Positions 34,990 through 45,843 of a stretch of DNA of 64,000 nt are shown here, piece by piece. The notes beneath the pieces were generated by a model. That model did no database searches, had not been told where the DNA came from, and was given only the letters and a program-made list of their open reading frames with translations. The translations under genes were made by a program, and so were the position numbers. Each line of letters opens with the position of its first letter. The stretch's first letter is position 1. This stretch comes from Bagarius yarrelli (taxonomy: Eukaryota; Chordata; Actinopteri; Siluriformes; Sisoridae), in assembly GCA_005784505.1 (NCBI GenBank), contig VCAZ01000030.1, forward strand, positions 1,966,501 through 2,030,500, read 5' to 3'.

Positions 34990-35090
34990 AGTGGTAGCTT
35001 GTTGGGCCTCAGCCCTGCTGAGTTCTTTAAATGAGGTAAATGTAAGATTCTTTGAATAAGTGTGTTTGCCATATGCAACAAAAGTAAAGT
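34990..35090 (+). repeat. tRNA-derived SINE, family B, internally deleted fragment
   Basis: Starts with gaagtggtagcttgttggg (worn A-box head), jumps over most of the body, and ends with gtaaatgtaagattctttga and ataagtgtgtttgccatatg, the family-B 3' end. Confidence 0.55.
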
Positions 35091-35144
35091 AATGTAGCAT
35101 TAAATGTAGAATTATCTGAGAGTCAGAAATGATGAGTATCCAAA

Positions 35145-35290
35145 ATCAAATAAAAGTACAAGTACATATGGAAATATGGTAGTACCTATGGAATTATGGA
35201 AGTACTTAATAGTTACTTAAGTAAAAGTAAAAAATTATCTGATAAAAAACTACTCAAGTAGTTAGTTACAAGTTACTTTTGATCTGACTG
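35145..35290 (+). repeat. dispersed fish repeat (acttaagtaaaagtaaaa type)
   Basis: Carries the words taaaagtacaagtaca, acttaagtaaaagtaaaaa and aaactactcaagtagttag, followed by acaagttacttttgatctga. These belong to a repeat that I remember from many fish genomes, probably a non-autonomous DNA element. A C10 run follows at 35296-35305. Ends not defined. Confidence 0.45.
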
Positions 35291-35645
35291 ACACGCCCCC
35301 CCCCCAACTATTCTGCGAGTTTTTACATCCCCTCATTAACAGCACATCACCTGTCATTTACAATAAAATATCATACACACTTAGATGTTTTTCCAACAGT
35401 AGAGCAGTTTCTTTAAAAATATACTTTAACATTTTATGTTTATGTAAATGCATTATTTAGGTATGAATATAATAAATTCCATTCCTGTTTGGATTTTGTG
35501 TGGATGTTCTACACTTAAGTGACATGCCTGGATTGTTGTATAATTGCAGGAGGTCCTGTTCAGTTTATTTAGTTTTGTGTTAAATGGGTATGAAATTGTG
35601 CAGAATAAACGTTTGTTTTCAGTTTTCAGTGCGTATATAAGAAAA

Positions 35646-35681
35646 AAATATTCGGACAGTGTGTGAAATGTCCGAATATTT
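35646..35681. repeat. perfect 13-bp inverted repeat (hairpin)
   Basis: AAATATTCGGACA (35646-35658) pairs perfectly with TGTCCGAATATTT (35669-35681) across a 10-nt loop. No T-run terminator role is expected in a vertebrate. It may be a remnant MITE end, a cruciform site or chance. Confidence 0.85.
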
Positions 35682-35689
35682 ACAATAGG

Positions 35690-36498
35690 ATTAGAGTGGT
35701 CATAGATACCGAATAATTATTATTCAAGTTCAAATAGGCGTTATTTTGACACTCACCGCTTTGTGTTTCACCGCTAGAGTGTGTTAGAAATTACTATCTC
35801 CTGTTGGAAGATATGTGGTAGCTAGTGGGTGAAAATTAGTCAAGATCAAATTTAAAAAAAATTATAAATGACATACAATATGTAATACCTGAATTAATCA
35901 GTCATTATTTCCCATCAGTGTAAGCTGAGAGAGAAGGAGTAATAAGACTGAGCCTGGTGTGGATGATGCTGACAGCCCATTTCCCACTGTAAACATATCC
36001 TTCCTAAATTTCTGGCAGTAATGTTGTTTTTTTGTAAGTGGATTAGGTTAAAAATGTTAGGCAGGTAAGCAGGATGTCCTTTAGTAAGATTGAAATTAAT
36101 TCTTTAAATGCAATTTTCCCCCTTTTTCCACTTTGCACCAGAATTAAATTTGACTTAACCGGAATTATAATGCAAAAATGTTATTTAGGCAACAGAGACA
36201 TTCTTCAAAGAAAAAGAAAAACTTTTCTCTTTAGGTTAAAAGCTTTATATGTATATAGTACTTAGTCGTAGAACTAGTACACAATAGCTCAAGGCCACTA
36301 CACATTCAGCACATTTACTGTACTTGTTTCAGGGCGCATATCAGTTGTGTTGCTCGCATATATACTCCACACGCCCACTTTTTCCCCAGGTCTTATTGCG
36401 CGTTATGACTTCTAATGATTAATATGATCGTATACCCTCAGTATACCTATTTGTTTTGCTTGTTAAGATGTCCAAAATCTATAATTGTTTTAGCACGC
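35690..36498. other. AT-rich non-coding stretch
   Basis: No gene recognised. The frame at 36074-36265 has no family signature. Confidence 0.45.
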
Positions 36499-36506
36499 CC
36501 TTAGGC

Positions 36507-36678
36507 TAGGGGTGGGCAATCTCGGCCCTGGAGGGCCAGTGTAATGCAGAGTTTAGCTCCAACTTGCCTCAACACACCAACCTGTAAGTTTCAAGTATAC
36601 CTAGCAAGATCTTAATTATTTTGTTCACGTGTGTTTTATTATGGTTGGAACCTCCAGGACCGAGATTGCCCACCCCTG
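36507..36678. mobile_element. hAT-type MITE, about 172 bp
   Basis: The left end TAGGGGTGGGCAATCTCGG and the right end CCGAGATTGCCCACCCCTG are inverted terminal repeats that match over about 20 bp apart from the first base, and the inner parts (ccctggaggg / cctccagg) also pair. Flanking 8-mers CCTTAGGC (36499-36506) and CCTTAGAT (36679-36686) agree at six of eight positions, fitting an hAT 8-bp target duplication. It carries no coding capacity and would need a transposase from elsewhere. Confidence 0.8.
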
Positions 36679-36688
36679 CCTTAGATCA

Positions 36689-36841
36689 CAGGTATCAAAC
36701 TCAACACCCGCTTCAACCCTTATAATTGCACCTAATCCAGCTAATCGTGTCTTATAGGCTTGTTTACAAAATCCATGTTTTGTGGTTTGAAATAAATTCT
36801 GCAGGGCTTTGGCTCTCTACAAACTGAGTTCGACACCACTG
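36689..36841. mobile_element. second hAT-type MITE, about 153 bp
   Basis: The left end CAGGTATCAAACTC and the right end GAGTTCGACACCACTG form imperfect inverted terminal repeats of the fish hAT type (CAGKGGTGTCAAACTC-like). It starts only 10 bp after the first MITE. I could not find a clear 8-bp target duplication. No coding capacity. Confidence 0.65.
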
Positions 36842-36995
36842 ACTATATGCTGAGGTTTTGTTTTTTTTGAATACTTTTTGAAACTTGAATACTCTTGTTG
36901 TAATCAGCGCAGATTTGTTTCAATTCGCATGTACAGTAGTTAAGAAGTGGAAAAAAAGTTTCAAGAATAGGTATTAGTTTGAGTGTTTTATTGTG
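36842..36995. other. short AT-rich spacer
   Basis: Nothing recognised between the MITE and the SINE. Confidence 0.4.
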
Positions 36996-37180
36996 GGGAA
37001 ATGGTAGCACAGTGGTTAAGGTGTTGGACTACTAATTGGAAGATCAGGGTTTGATTCCCAGCACCGCCAGGTTAACACTGCTGGGCCCCTGAGCAAGGCC
37101 GTTAACCTCCAATTACTCAGTTGTATAATAGGGGTAAATGTCAGTCGCTCTGGATGAAGATGTCTGCCTATTGTGAATGT
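36996..37180 (+). repeat. tRNA-derived SINE, family B, forward copy
   Basis: Best forward copy. The tRNA-like head reads gaaatggtagcacagtggtt (A box), aaggtgttggactactaatt, then B box GGTTTGATTCC at about 37048-37058. The body ctgggcccctgagcaaggcc follows, and the tail gtaaatgtcagtcgctctgg, then atgaagatgtctgcctattg. The minus-strand frame at 37016-37225 is an artefact of it. Confidence 0.85.
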
Positions 37181-38929
37181 TTTGGTTTTAGAACAACTTT
37201 GATAAACGATTTTTATCCACTTCAATTGTTGACTAGTTTATTTTAAATAAATAACTTTACAAGTAATTCTATATTCTATAGTTTGGTCAGACTTTAATAT
37301 GAAGTCCTCTGATTGAATACTATATTGACCAATAAGAGGCCTGTGAATCTATTTTAAAATATTTTAAAATGATTGAAAATTTGCCCAAAAATCTTGGTGG
37401 AAAATCTGCCCAAGGGAAATATGTACAGTCCTGGGCAAGACAACTTTGCACTACAATTAATCTAAAGTCCATATCTGTTTACAACTTACTATAACTAAAT
37501 ACTATAATGCGAAATTGTATAATTAAATTGATGTTGCAATAATTGGTATACTACTAATAAACTAATCAAAAACCAACTTTCTGACTTTTTGGGAAACGAG
37601 CTCACTGATGCATTTGTGTATAGGTAAATATCAAGTGCGGGGAAAATGCAATTATTTTCTGTTTTCTTTATCTCTTTTATAAATCCACACTATTTATTTC
37701 TATCTGCATTTTCACTGATTGCTAGCATGCACTGTCTGCAGTTTAATATTCTTCAGGAACATGTGCCTAATGAATTAAGTCACTCCACCTAATTGCTTGC
37801 CACATTTGGAGATACGTGTGTATCTGTGTGCATCCTACTCTGTATAAATTTGTCTGTGCACAAGAGAGAGAGAGAGAGAGAGAAGAGAGAGAGTGTGTGT
37901 GTGAGAGAGAGAGAGATCAGGATGGGGGTCTAATAGTCTTGGTGAATTTTAAAGAGGTAATTAGGAACACTTAGAATAGCTGTGTTTGCTATGTTTGTTT
38001 TGGTGGGATGAGATAAATTGATGCGTTGATGAGCCTAGATTGCAGTTGAAGTATGTTGTACATAGCAGGGCTGCATAAGAAATTACTCCGACTAGAAGAA
38101 GAATATCTGCTTAAAAACATTTATTTAAAGATAAAGTCAGCAGTTTTATTACATTTGTTTAAATCGTTCCCATTCAGTCAGTTGTCAATAAAATATTAGC
38201 TCAGAGTTGATACTCCAGTCTCTGTCATGCCCTAGGCTGTGTAAACTGAAGAAAAACAATCAGTACAAGGAGGGGTCTTTCCTTCCCTGTCAATCATGCT
38301 GTCTGTCAATTCCGAAAAGTCCCTTTCCCAAACTAGCTGTCAGGAGGCTAAGTCTGCATGCTGGATTTTTCTTTAGCTTAGCTGATATCAGCAAACTTGC
38401 TTAGTATTTATATGCGCCATATATTTATAATGTAATATAACACATCTCATCAGAAAGATGACACCTAAAATCACAGAGGGGTCACCATGTTTACTGGTGG
38501 AGAAATAACCGACGCTTCAAAGCAGTGTAGCTGTGCTTTCACACTAGCCGTTTTGTTCTCCACCACCAGAGCACATTTTACATGTTGTCCTGTGGGAAGC
38601 ATATGGAACGCTGCCACTTTTAGAAAGTGTTTCTGCCAGTGTGAGTTTCCTTTTTTGTAACCACAGTGGAGCTGATTATTCAAAATTGAATAAAGGTAAA
38701 GATTAAATAACATGAAACAGTTCTTCCTCATGAGAAACAAGCATGGAGACCTGAATAAAAATTAAATATGCTAATGAGCTAATTGAAATTAATAATAACA
38801 ATATATTATAATAATATATTATTATAAAATAGATAAAATAAAAAGACAAGTACAGCAGGACATTTTGGAAAATGCTAACCGTACCCGGATAGCATTGAAA
38901 GTGTATGTCCCACACCTATTGCTGCATCC
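37181..38929. other. AT-rich non-coding stretch
   Basis: Contains a (GA)n tract at 37863-37914 and a palindrome-like TTTTAAAATATTTTAAAATG patch near 37351. A block at 38480-38665 might be a transposon fragment (gtgctttcacactagccgtt), but I cannot place it. The minus-strand frame 38471-38740 is not recognised. Confidence 0.4.
37863..37914. repeat. (GA)n/(GT)n compound microsatellite
   Basis: Two AG runs separated by a short TG run. Confidence 0.9.
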
Positions 38930-39580
38930 AAAACAACCTTCGTATACAACCCCTGCAAACAACCCCTTGAAAACAACCTCCTTATAGAGAACAACCCCCT
39001 TAAAAGTTCCTCAGTGTACAATCAATGAAACAACACTCTGAAAACAGCCTCTTTATTCAACTCTCTGAAATTAACCTTCTTATACAGGACAACCCCCTGA
39101 AAACAACTTCCTCATACAGGCAACCCCTGGAAACAGCCTCTTTATACAACCCTATAATGTAGAAAATGTAAATGCCTTTATTTTGTCACATATACTTTTT
39201 TATAGCACAGTGAAATTCTTTTTCCACATATCCCATCTTAGTAAGTTGGGACCAGAGCACTGGGTCGGCTATGATACAGCGCCCCTGGGGCAGGAAAGGT
39301 TAAGGGTTTTACTCAAGGATCCAAGGCTTATCGGTGGTTCGGCTTGAACCCAGGTGTTTCTGGTCTTCAGATCAACAGCTGGCGGTGGTGGGGCTCAAAC
39401 CCAGGTCTTCCTGGAATCCAGATCAGCAACTCAGTGCCTTAACCATTTGAGCCACCACTGCCCTGTAAAACAAACTCTTTATACAATCCCCTAAAATCAA
39501 CCTCCATATACAACCCCCTGAAAAAACAAACCTCAAACAGAACAACCCCCTGAAAACAACCTCATCATACAGTATTTTAG
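38930..39580. repeat. degenerate minisatellite interrupted by a SINE
   Basis: Units of roughly 26-35 bp built on acaaccccctgaaaacaac, then ctc-cttatac, recur about eight times at 38935-39160 and resume at about 39468-39580 after a family-A SINE. Units vary in length and base changes (for example 'cctctttatacaa', 'cttcctcatacagg'). The unit has no coding sense in any frame and no known centromere-type match. Confidence 0.75.
39165..39465 (-). repeat. tRNA-derived SINE, family A, with duplicated B-box segment
   Basis: The tail is at the left (aaatgcctttattttgtcac). The core tatgatacagcgcccctggg is at about 39270. The head at the right reads agtgccttaaccatttgagc. The B-box region is present twice: cggtggttcggcttgaaccc (near 39332) and cggtggtggggctcaaaccc (near 39384), each followed by a ggtcttccagatca-like arm. 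That makes the copy longer than its relatives. Weak target duplication (tgtagaa / tgtaaaa) flanks it. Confidence 0.8.
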
Positions 39581-39802
39581 CTTGCTTTATGTTGAGCTGT
39601 GTGGCTTTTCCAATTCTAACAACAAAAGGAGCCACATGAACCTCTGAACTGGACGATGAAACAACGAAAAAAGATAGCTACGTGTGATCAATCATGTTGT
39701 TTTTTTCTTTTTTTAAGGATGACTAGCGAAGGAGGCTGTAGAGAAAACCAAAAAAACCCCTTGAGGTATCATGACAGAACTGCAGAAATGTATATTTACA
39801 TG

Positions 39803-39822
39803 CATGCATGCATGCATTGTTT
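39803..39822. repeat. (GCAT)n short tandem repeat
   Basis: About four perfect ATGC units, self-complementary. Confidence 0.85.
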
Positions 39823-42453
39823 TATTATTAAACCAGCAACACTTGCAATTTGAACCTAAGTGCATTACACAATGAGAACATATTCTGCCCTCTGCATTAA
39901 AGGGTTAAAAGTAAAGAATTGTAACATCTCAGTGGTTGCTTTATATCATTTTAAATGCATGTGTTTAACCATCTTGAGGCAAATCGATTTAATGACTGAA
40001 CGATTTGCATAAAGTAACTCGAAAATTGTCTGGAGCAAAAGCAAACTAGCATGCTGCTTTTTTTTTGCCACTGTTGTATCCAGTGCACGTGTGATTTTAT
40101 TGCAGCCGATGAGACCAAAATGAAGGTCATTAATGATTAGAGAAACTTAGCTTGTGTGGAAAACGATGTGTGATATTACTAATTAAATTCAGCGATGCGA
40201 TGGAAGCATCTCCGTGCTGTAAATATAACCCTTCCCCCCTTTTAGGCACAAAACAGTTGATTGTATTATGTTTGAATTGGATGCTTGCAGTTACAAGAGG
40301 TTCTTCATTCACCATCAAGGGATATATATAGCAGGCGAAAAAATGTCGCGACTGCTTACACACATACGAATAAGATCTCAGCGGTGTGTAGTCGTTACTG
40401 TAATTCAATTCCTCTTTGATAGATTAAAGCAGCCACCTTGTGGAGTGGGCCACATGGTATCAGGGAAAGTTTTTGACACCCTTGAGTCTAGTGTGTGTGA
40501 GAGATGAGAATGTGGAGCGGACAGAAGAAAAAAAAAACTGCTTTGCTGATATCCATTACTAGTTGACTGCTGATCAATTGGCGTGGTACCTATAATGATT
40601 TGTTGTCACATATTTGAGGAATGAGCGATGCCAACCGTTTCTTTTCCTCCTCACACTATTTCTTCTTCTCTTCCTCAACTTTCTTGATCACTCGGTTAAC
40701 TTTGACACTAAAGATGAAGAGGAAAGATGTGTAAAAAGCCACTGGGGTTAGTTTAAAGTGTTTTTTTGTTTTGTTTTGGTCCTTAGTTTTTTTCTTTCCA
40801 GTTAGCTTGAGACAAATTTTAACAAGTTGGAAAGCTAATTGTGTTCTCTTTGCTCTGTAATTTCCTACTGATGGGCTGTGGTGACACAAACTGCAGCCAC
40901 AAATGCCCTGGCTGACACTGTGACAGTTGCCATTACCCCAAACACATCAAACGTCATGGCAGATTTTAGCCTCCGACACGAGTAGAGAGTGAGGGTTGCG
41001 TTTCTCCTTGCACTCTTTCTTAATGAAGCGTTTAGCCTCTGCCTAATGGAGACAAATGTCAGTCTTTTCACGGCAGCACCTTATATGCAGGAAACAGTCC
41101 TTAAAACACACAAACCCCCCCAGACAACGGGTAATAAATTGCAGTCAGGTACTTAAATGACCAGTGATGTTTTGTATTTTGTGATGGTAGACAGGGATAA
41201 CAGTATCGTAATTACTAGCTGTGTTCAGTAAAAGCCGGTCGTATTGATGTTCTGTTCGTGTACAAGTATAAAAATTGCCGTTAGGTAGTTTCCAAAAATC
41301 TATTTCTCAATTTATTCTAGCTGTAACTTAAAAAACTCTTTAAATCTAAGCAAAATAAGCTGATATGTTTTAATGTTCAATCAATTTATTTCAAGAAATT
41401 ATAGATACAATGGGTCAAACTCTTATATTTCAAAACACCTCCTTCATGTGTTTTTTAGTGTAAATATTGCGTCCAGAAATGCTTAAATTTGTTGTAGCTT
41501 GCAGTATTTTTTATTCTCAAAAGCTAGTAAAAATTGCAAGCACATGATCCCTTATTCCTTTAAACTACTAGCAATGAAGACACTCATTTGTTTCAAATGG
41601 ATGTACGTAGGCTTTGGTTGAATGCATGTTGTGATGACATCACACGAAACATTTTATCCAAAAAATAATTTAGAGTTTAGAGGACTGTAAAACACTTAGT
41701 AAAAACATTCAAAGCAGTAGCTGGGATTTTACTGAAGAAAAGGCTTGTTTACTGCACATGGCTCTGCTGTTTTCTGCAATAGGTGTCTGGTAATCAATAT
41801 AACACTGAATTGGCTGTGTTTGGATGTTTGCTGCAATATAATTAATAAAGCCTGACATCCTTGCTTGTTATTTTATACTGTTAGACTAAATCCTGCTTGA
41901 AGTGGGCTGTTATGATCCTTTTAAACACCCAGTGCTGTTACTCCTGATCACCGTCCTCACTTAGCTGGCTAATCAAATGACGATACTGATATACTCTTCT
42001 TCATGTGTGCCTAAAGTGTTGAATTTTAACAGCATTTGCACTCTGTCTTGCACAGATTCTCCAGCGTGTTCTCTACTAATTAGCGTTAAGCGTGATTCAT
42101 GATGGATATGGGAGTTTGCACATTGTGATGTGATTTCAGAGGTCATTTTGGTGAAGAAAGAAAAAGCCAATGTAGTGTTTTATTCTGCTCCTTGGTGGAA
42201 AAAGAGCAGGATAATTTAAGCCTGTTATTGTTTAATAGTAGTAAATGAAACATTTCAAACATTAAATTTGAACAATTTAAAGATTTACGTAAAAGCATGA
42301 TTGTATATCAAATTACACTTTGATATTGATAAACTGTTTTTAATATATTACTGTTATAATAGTAATGGCAAATTTATTCATCTTTCAATTAACAGATTTT
42401 CAAACAAAATTACAAACAATTTTAAGAACAACTGTTATTTTATATTATTAATG
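39823..42453. other. non-coding stretch with enhancer-like patches
   Basis: No gene recognised. Two patches are less AT-rich and repeat-free: 39980-40250 (TGCATAAAGTAACTC, GGTCATTAATGATTAG, ACTAATTAAATTCAGCG) and 40865-41050 (GTGACAGTTGCCATTACC, CAAACGTCATGGC). Frames at 40130-40408 and 40268-40507 lie on opposite strands and overlap. The minus-strand frame 40656-40889 is Lys-rich from T-rich DNA. Confidence 0.4.
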
Positions 42454-42545
42454 CTAGTAGTAGTAGTAGTAGTAGTAATAATAATAATAATAATAATAAT
42501 AAAACTACTCTACTACTACTAATACTACTACTAATAATAATATTA
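42454..42545. repeat. self-complementary compound trinucleotide repeat
   Basis: (TAG)n then (TAA)n then (CTA)n/(TAA)n. The TAG arm at about 42454-42478 can pair with the CTACTACTA arms at about 42505-42532, giving a long imperfect hairpin. Confidence 0.9.
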
Positions 42546-42589
42546 ATTCTTGCTGTATTACAAGTTTTTCTATTCCAACCTAAACACAT

Positions 42590-42785
42590 CCTGTCTTTGT
42601 GGGGCTAAAGGTTTCTGCACAGGGGCATTGTCATGCTGAAACAGTGATTGAGCCTCTTAGTTGCAGTGAAGTAAAATCTTAAATCCTAGGCAACTGTACA
42701 CTTTCAACTTGTAGCTAAAGTTTGGGTAAGATAGACTTACGGGATGTGCTGGTAAGGTGTCCACAAACCTTTGGTCTTATTGTGT
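42590..42785 (+). mobile_element. non-autonomous Tc1-type element (MITE-like), decayed
   Basis: Blocks gggctaaaggtttctgcaca, gggcattgtcatgctgaaac and gcctcttagttgcagtgaag, then a right end ggtgtccacaaacctttggt. These match a short fish Tc1-derived repeat whose ends read gtgtccacaaacttttggc. Internal coding sequence is almost completely missing. Related pieces are at 48.4, 55.7 and 57.6-58.5 kb. Confidence 0.6.
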
Positions 42786-43044
42786 ATTTTCAGTAGCATT
42801 GAGGGTCAAGATTTGATAAGGGTATGCAGGTGCAGAGGATGACATCCTCGTTGCAGGACAAAACAAAATTAAAGAATATCATAATATACTAGTTTTTTAT
42901 TTAACTACTGCAAAACAAGCAACAAGGGCGGGTAAAATAAATAACAATGAATTACAGTCGCAAAGTCAAAAGCTACAGTAACTCTTGCATGGTTTCATAT
43001 ACAGAATGTAGACATGACACAACTGGATCTAATGGAAATTGTTT
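42786..43044. other. short non-coding spacer
   Basis: Nothing recognised. Confidence 0.35.
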
Positions 43045-43270
43045 GGGCAGCATTGTTGATTGGAGAACCAGGAAGATCTTGGTTCAAGCCCCACCACCGC
43101 CAGTCTCCCACTGTTGGGTCCTTGAGTAAGACCATTAACACTTCCTGCTCCAGGGGCGCCGCATCATAGCTGACCCTGCGCTCTGACTCCAACTTTCTGA
43201 GCTGGGATATGCGAAGAAGCAAAATGTCACTGTCCTGCAGAGTATATGACAAATAAAGACATTTACATGT
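43045..43270 (+). repeat. tRNA-derived SINE, family A, forward copy
   Basis: Head gggcagcattgttgattgga (worn A box), perfect B box GGTTCAAGCCCC at 43081-43092. The body tcccactgttgggtccttga, ctgctccaggggcgccgcat and agctgaccctgcgctctgac follows, with the tail gatatgcgaagaagcaaaat and tatgacaaataaagacattt. The copy is complete at the 3' side. The minus-strand frame 42995-43252 is its antisense shadow. Confidence 0.85.
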
Positions 43271-44059
43271 TCATAAAGAATTTCAAATAAAATTGTTCAT
43301 CGCTTGAGAGAACAAATGACAGACAGGCTGACTAGCTTAGACGTTTAACTGTGGGATTTTGTGGGCGAAAGCAGGAAAAAAACCCTAAATTTTCTACAAG
43401 CAGGGAAAAATAACACATCTTGCAGCAGCGGGACATTGGTAGACAGTGGATAACAGTGTTGTGTGAGGTAAAGTGGGTTAATATTGTATAAATGCATTTC
43501 TTGCTGATGTTTATACAGATGTTTGTACATAAGCAGTCCTCAGCTGTCAGACTGACATGTATTGGGTTCAGGTACACAGACCTCATACCAGCTTCAGGGT
43601 GTAGGGAAGATTTAGGTTTGATGGATGGTTGACAATAAAGAGGTTTTGATGCTGCATATTGAGCTACTGATGTGCTGAAAGACGGTGTCATGTGGGAAAG
43701 GGGACAAAAAACAGTGATGCTATTTTAAAAAACAAAGAAAAAAGCAAATGTGCATTGTGATTTGGTACGTGCCACAGTCGGCCGAGGGGTAACTAAAGGT
43801 TTAGTGCCTATCAAAATGTGTGACTTGTTGCTTTTCTAATAGTGAAACTGCAAATCTGCACAGATTTCTTTAAGCCACTCAGTTTCTTACTCCAAAGATG
43901 TGCTAACGTAATAGGATGGTTACTGATTACTTTGTTTTGCAAACCCTCTCACAAGGACGCGGTCCATATATCGTTACACACGATGAAAGACAAGCAAATT
44001 AGGTTTTATATTACAATCAGGAGCGCACAGGATTAAATCAGGTTCTGCACTTTTGTCTT
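43271..44059. other. non-coding stretch
   Basis: The minus-strand frame 43332-43691 (119 codons) has no recognisable domain. No mobile element recognised. Confidence 0.4.
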
Positions 44060-44560
44060 GAGAGTAACTGCTGATGACATTGTGAAGAAGAGTAGAGAAT
44101 CAGCTGATTACACACACAGGGCTGTTGCCTGCAGTTTGTAAGCTTCTGAGCTGCTTTCGTAAAATCACCCGTCACCCAAATTTGTCCTTGTGTTCCTTTT
44201 CTCCCTTCCGCCTTTTGAATGCTAATGATAGCTAATGCTAATTAACGCTATTTTTTCCTCTTGCCTTTGCTACTCTGGTTTATATTGGGCCATCCTCCAC
44301 AATTGACTTAATCTCCCGTCTTCTGTCTCTCCCTTTCTCTGCAGGCTGTTTGTAATTAACACTCACAACCTTTTTCTCATCCTTTCAGCCACACTGTCGG
44401 CTTCATTGAGTTCAGGCATTTTTTCCCCTCTCTTTCTCTTTTTCTCTGCATGCTGAGAGTGGCACTTGCTCTGCCCATCAGCCTGGTGACGGCGTATCCT
44501 TGTGGGAATCTCCTTCCACACTGATCTATTGACAATGGTGACTGAAACTTTTTTTGCTAA
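44060..44560. promoter_or_regulatory. candidate conserved non-coding element
   Basis: Repeat-free, balanced and motif-rich: AATCAGCTGATTAC at about 44099-44112 (palindromic E-box core), TGCTAATGATAGCTAATGCTAATTAACGC at about 44219-44247, ACAATTGACTTAATC, CTGTTTGTAATTAACAC. The polypyrimidine stretches with AG near 44341 and 44391 look like splice acceptors, but no exon-like frame follows. A regulatory element is likelier. Confidence 0.4.
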
Positions 44561-45131
44561 GTTAGAGCCTTAAACATTACACTTGGGATAAGGGCATTTT
44601 CCCAGTAGCCTCTTATTGCTGCCTTTTTACCCTTAGAGCTGCTGTAACAGCTGATTTTACCTCTGCTTTTAGAATCCTGCTGTTGAAGTAAGTCAGTGTA
44701 CCATTAGTGTACGACGATATCAACTGGTTTCATCTTCTTCTTCTTCTTCTTCTTAAAGATAAAGGTGCTCGCTGACAACAGCTAGTAGCATTTAGAATAC
44801 GTTACTCACACCGACCGAATCTAAAATTCCAATGCTCCTCTGAGAAAGCTTGCCTGTCACACATACATTACAGCCTCCTACTAATTATTCCCTTTAGAAA
44901 AATATTTAAATATTGTTGCTTTTATTAAGAATTATTCGATTTCACCAGTAGTTGAGTGATCATTAATCGCACACATTTACCCTTGGATGATGGATCACTA
45001 CTATCTTTTTCCAGCTTTCATTAATTGTTAGACATTTCTTAACCTACTCTTTACTTTGCTTGATGATGGCCTGCAACTTCCTTGACACTTTCTCAGTAGC
45101 ATCTTTGCAATTGCTATATAAAACGTCCTAC
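44561..45131. other. non-coding stretch
   Basis: Contains a (CTT)n run at about 44733-44753. No gene recognised. Confidence 0.4.
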
Positions 45132-45280
45132 GTTTACATTTGTGGAATTTGGCATATGCCCTCATCCAGAGCAACTTAAATTTATCAAGCAATCAGGGGT
45201 TACGGGCCTTGCTCACTTGGTGGTGCTGGGAACTGAACCCCGATCTTCCAATTAGCAGTCCAACACCTTAACCTTCGCAT
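45132..45280 (-). repeat. tRNA-derived SINE, family B, copy 1 of a row of three
   Basis: Tail ggaatttggcatatgccctc, then atccagagcaacttaaattt, body caggggttacgggccttgct, B-box region tgggaactgaaccccgatct, and head ccaacaccttaacc. The block gcccagcagtggca is deleted. Confidence 0.8.
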
Positions 45281-45290
45281 TGTTTAAGAA

Positions 45291-45472
45291 GTTACATTTA
45301 CATTTTAAATTAACATTTTAAATCCAGAGTGACTTACATTTATCTCTACTGTACAACTTTACAATTGGGGGTTAAAGGCCTTGCTCAGGGGCCCAATAGT
45401 GGCAACCTGCTGCTTAAACCCTGATCTTTCAGTTAGCTGTTCAACACCTTAACCACTAAGCTAACACCGTCC
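45291..45472 (-). repeat. tRNA-derived SINE, family B, copy 2 of a row of three
   Basis: The same orientation as copy 1: tail atccagagtgacttacattt, body gggggttaaaggccttgctc and ggggcccaatagtggcaacc, B-box region cttaaaccctgatctttcag, head caccttaaccactaagctaa. Confidence 0.85.
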
Positions 45473-45640
45473 CTAAGCATTTGGCAGACACCTTTATCAG
45501 AGCGACTTGCATTTATCTTTCTCTATACAACTTCTTTTCTATACAACTGAGCAACTGGGGGTTAAGGGACTTACTCAGAGGCCCAGCAGTGGCAACTTGC
45601 ACTGGCAATTAGGAGCCCAATTCCTTAACCACTGTGCTTA
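45473..45640 (-). repeat. tRNA-derived SINE, family B, copy 3 of a row of three
   Basis: Starts gcatttggcagacacctttatc, then agagcgacttgcatttatct. The body gggggttaagggacttactc, gcccagcagtggcaacttgc follows and the head ccttaaccactgtgctta. The B-box part is deleted. It abuts copy 2 with almost no spacer. Confidence 0.85.
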
Positions 45641-45843
45641 GGTTTAAACTTGCTTCTGGCAAAAAAAATATTAATCACTGTAGTAAATATTCAGTAAGGT
45701 CTATTTGCTTAGTAAAATCCAAGAGCTGTATTTTTTTTTTTTTTTTTGCTCAGGCAGTGTGTGTGTTCTACTGACTATGTCATATACAACAGGAACAAAA
45801 TGTATATAAAAAATAAAAGTATTATCCTAAATAAATATTTACC

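Noticed and set aside
37047..37070. Possible tRNA gene (A-box and B-box like words)
   Set aside because: The tRNA-like head belongs to SINE family B; no cloverleaf with paired acceptor stem can be drawn.
44330..44400. Splice-acceptor-like pyrimidine tracts ending in CAG
   Set aside because: No open frame with coding character follows and no donor could be matched.
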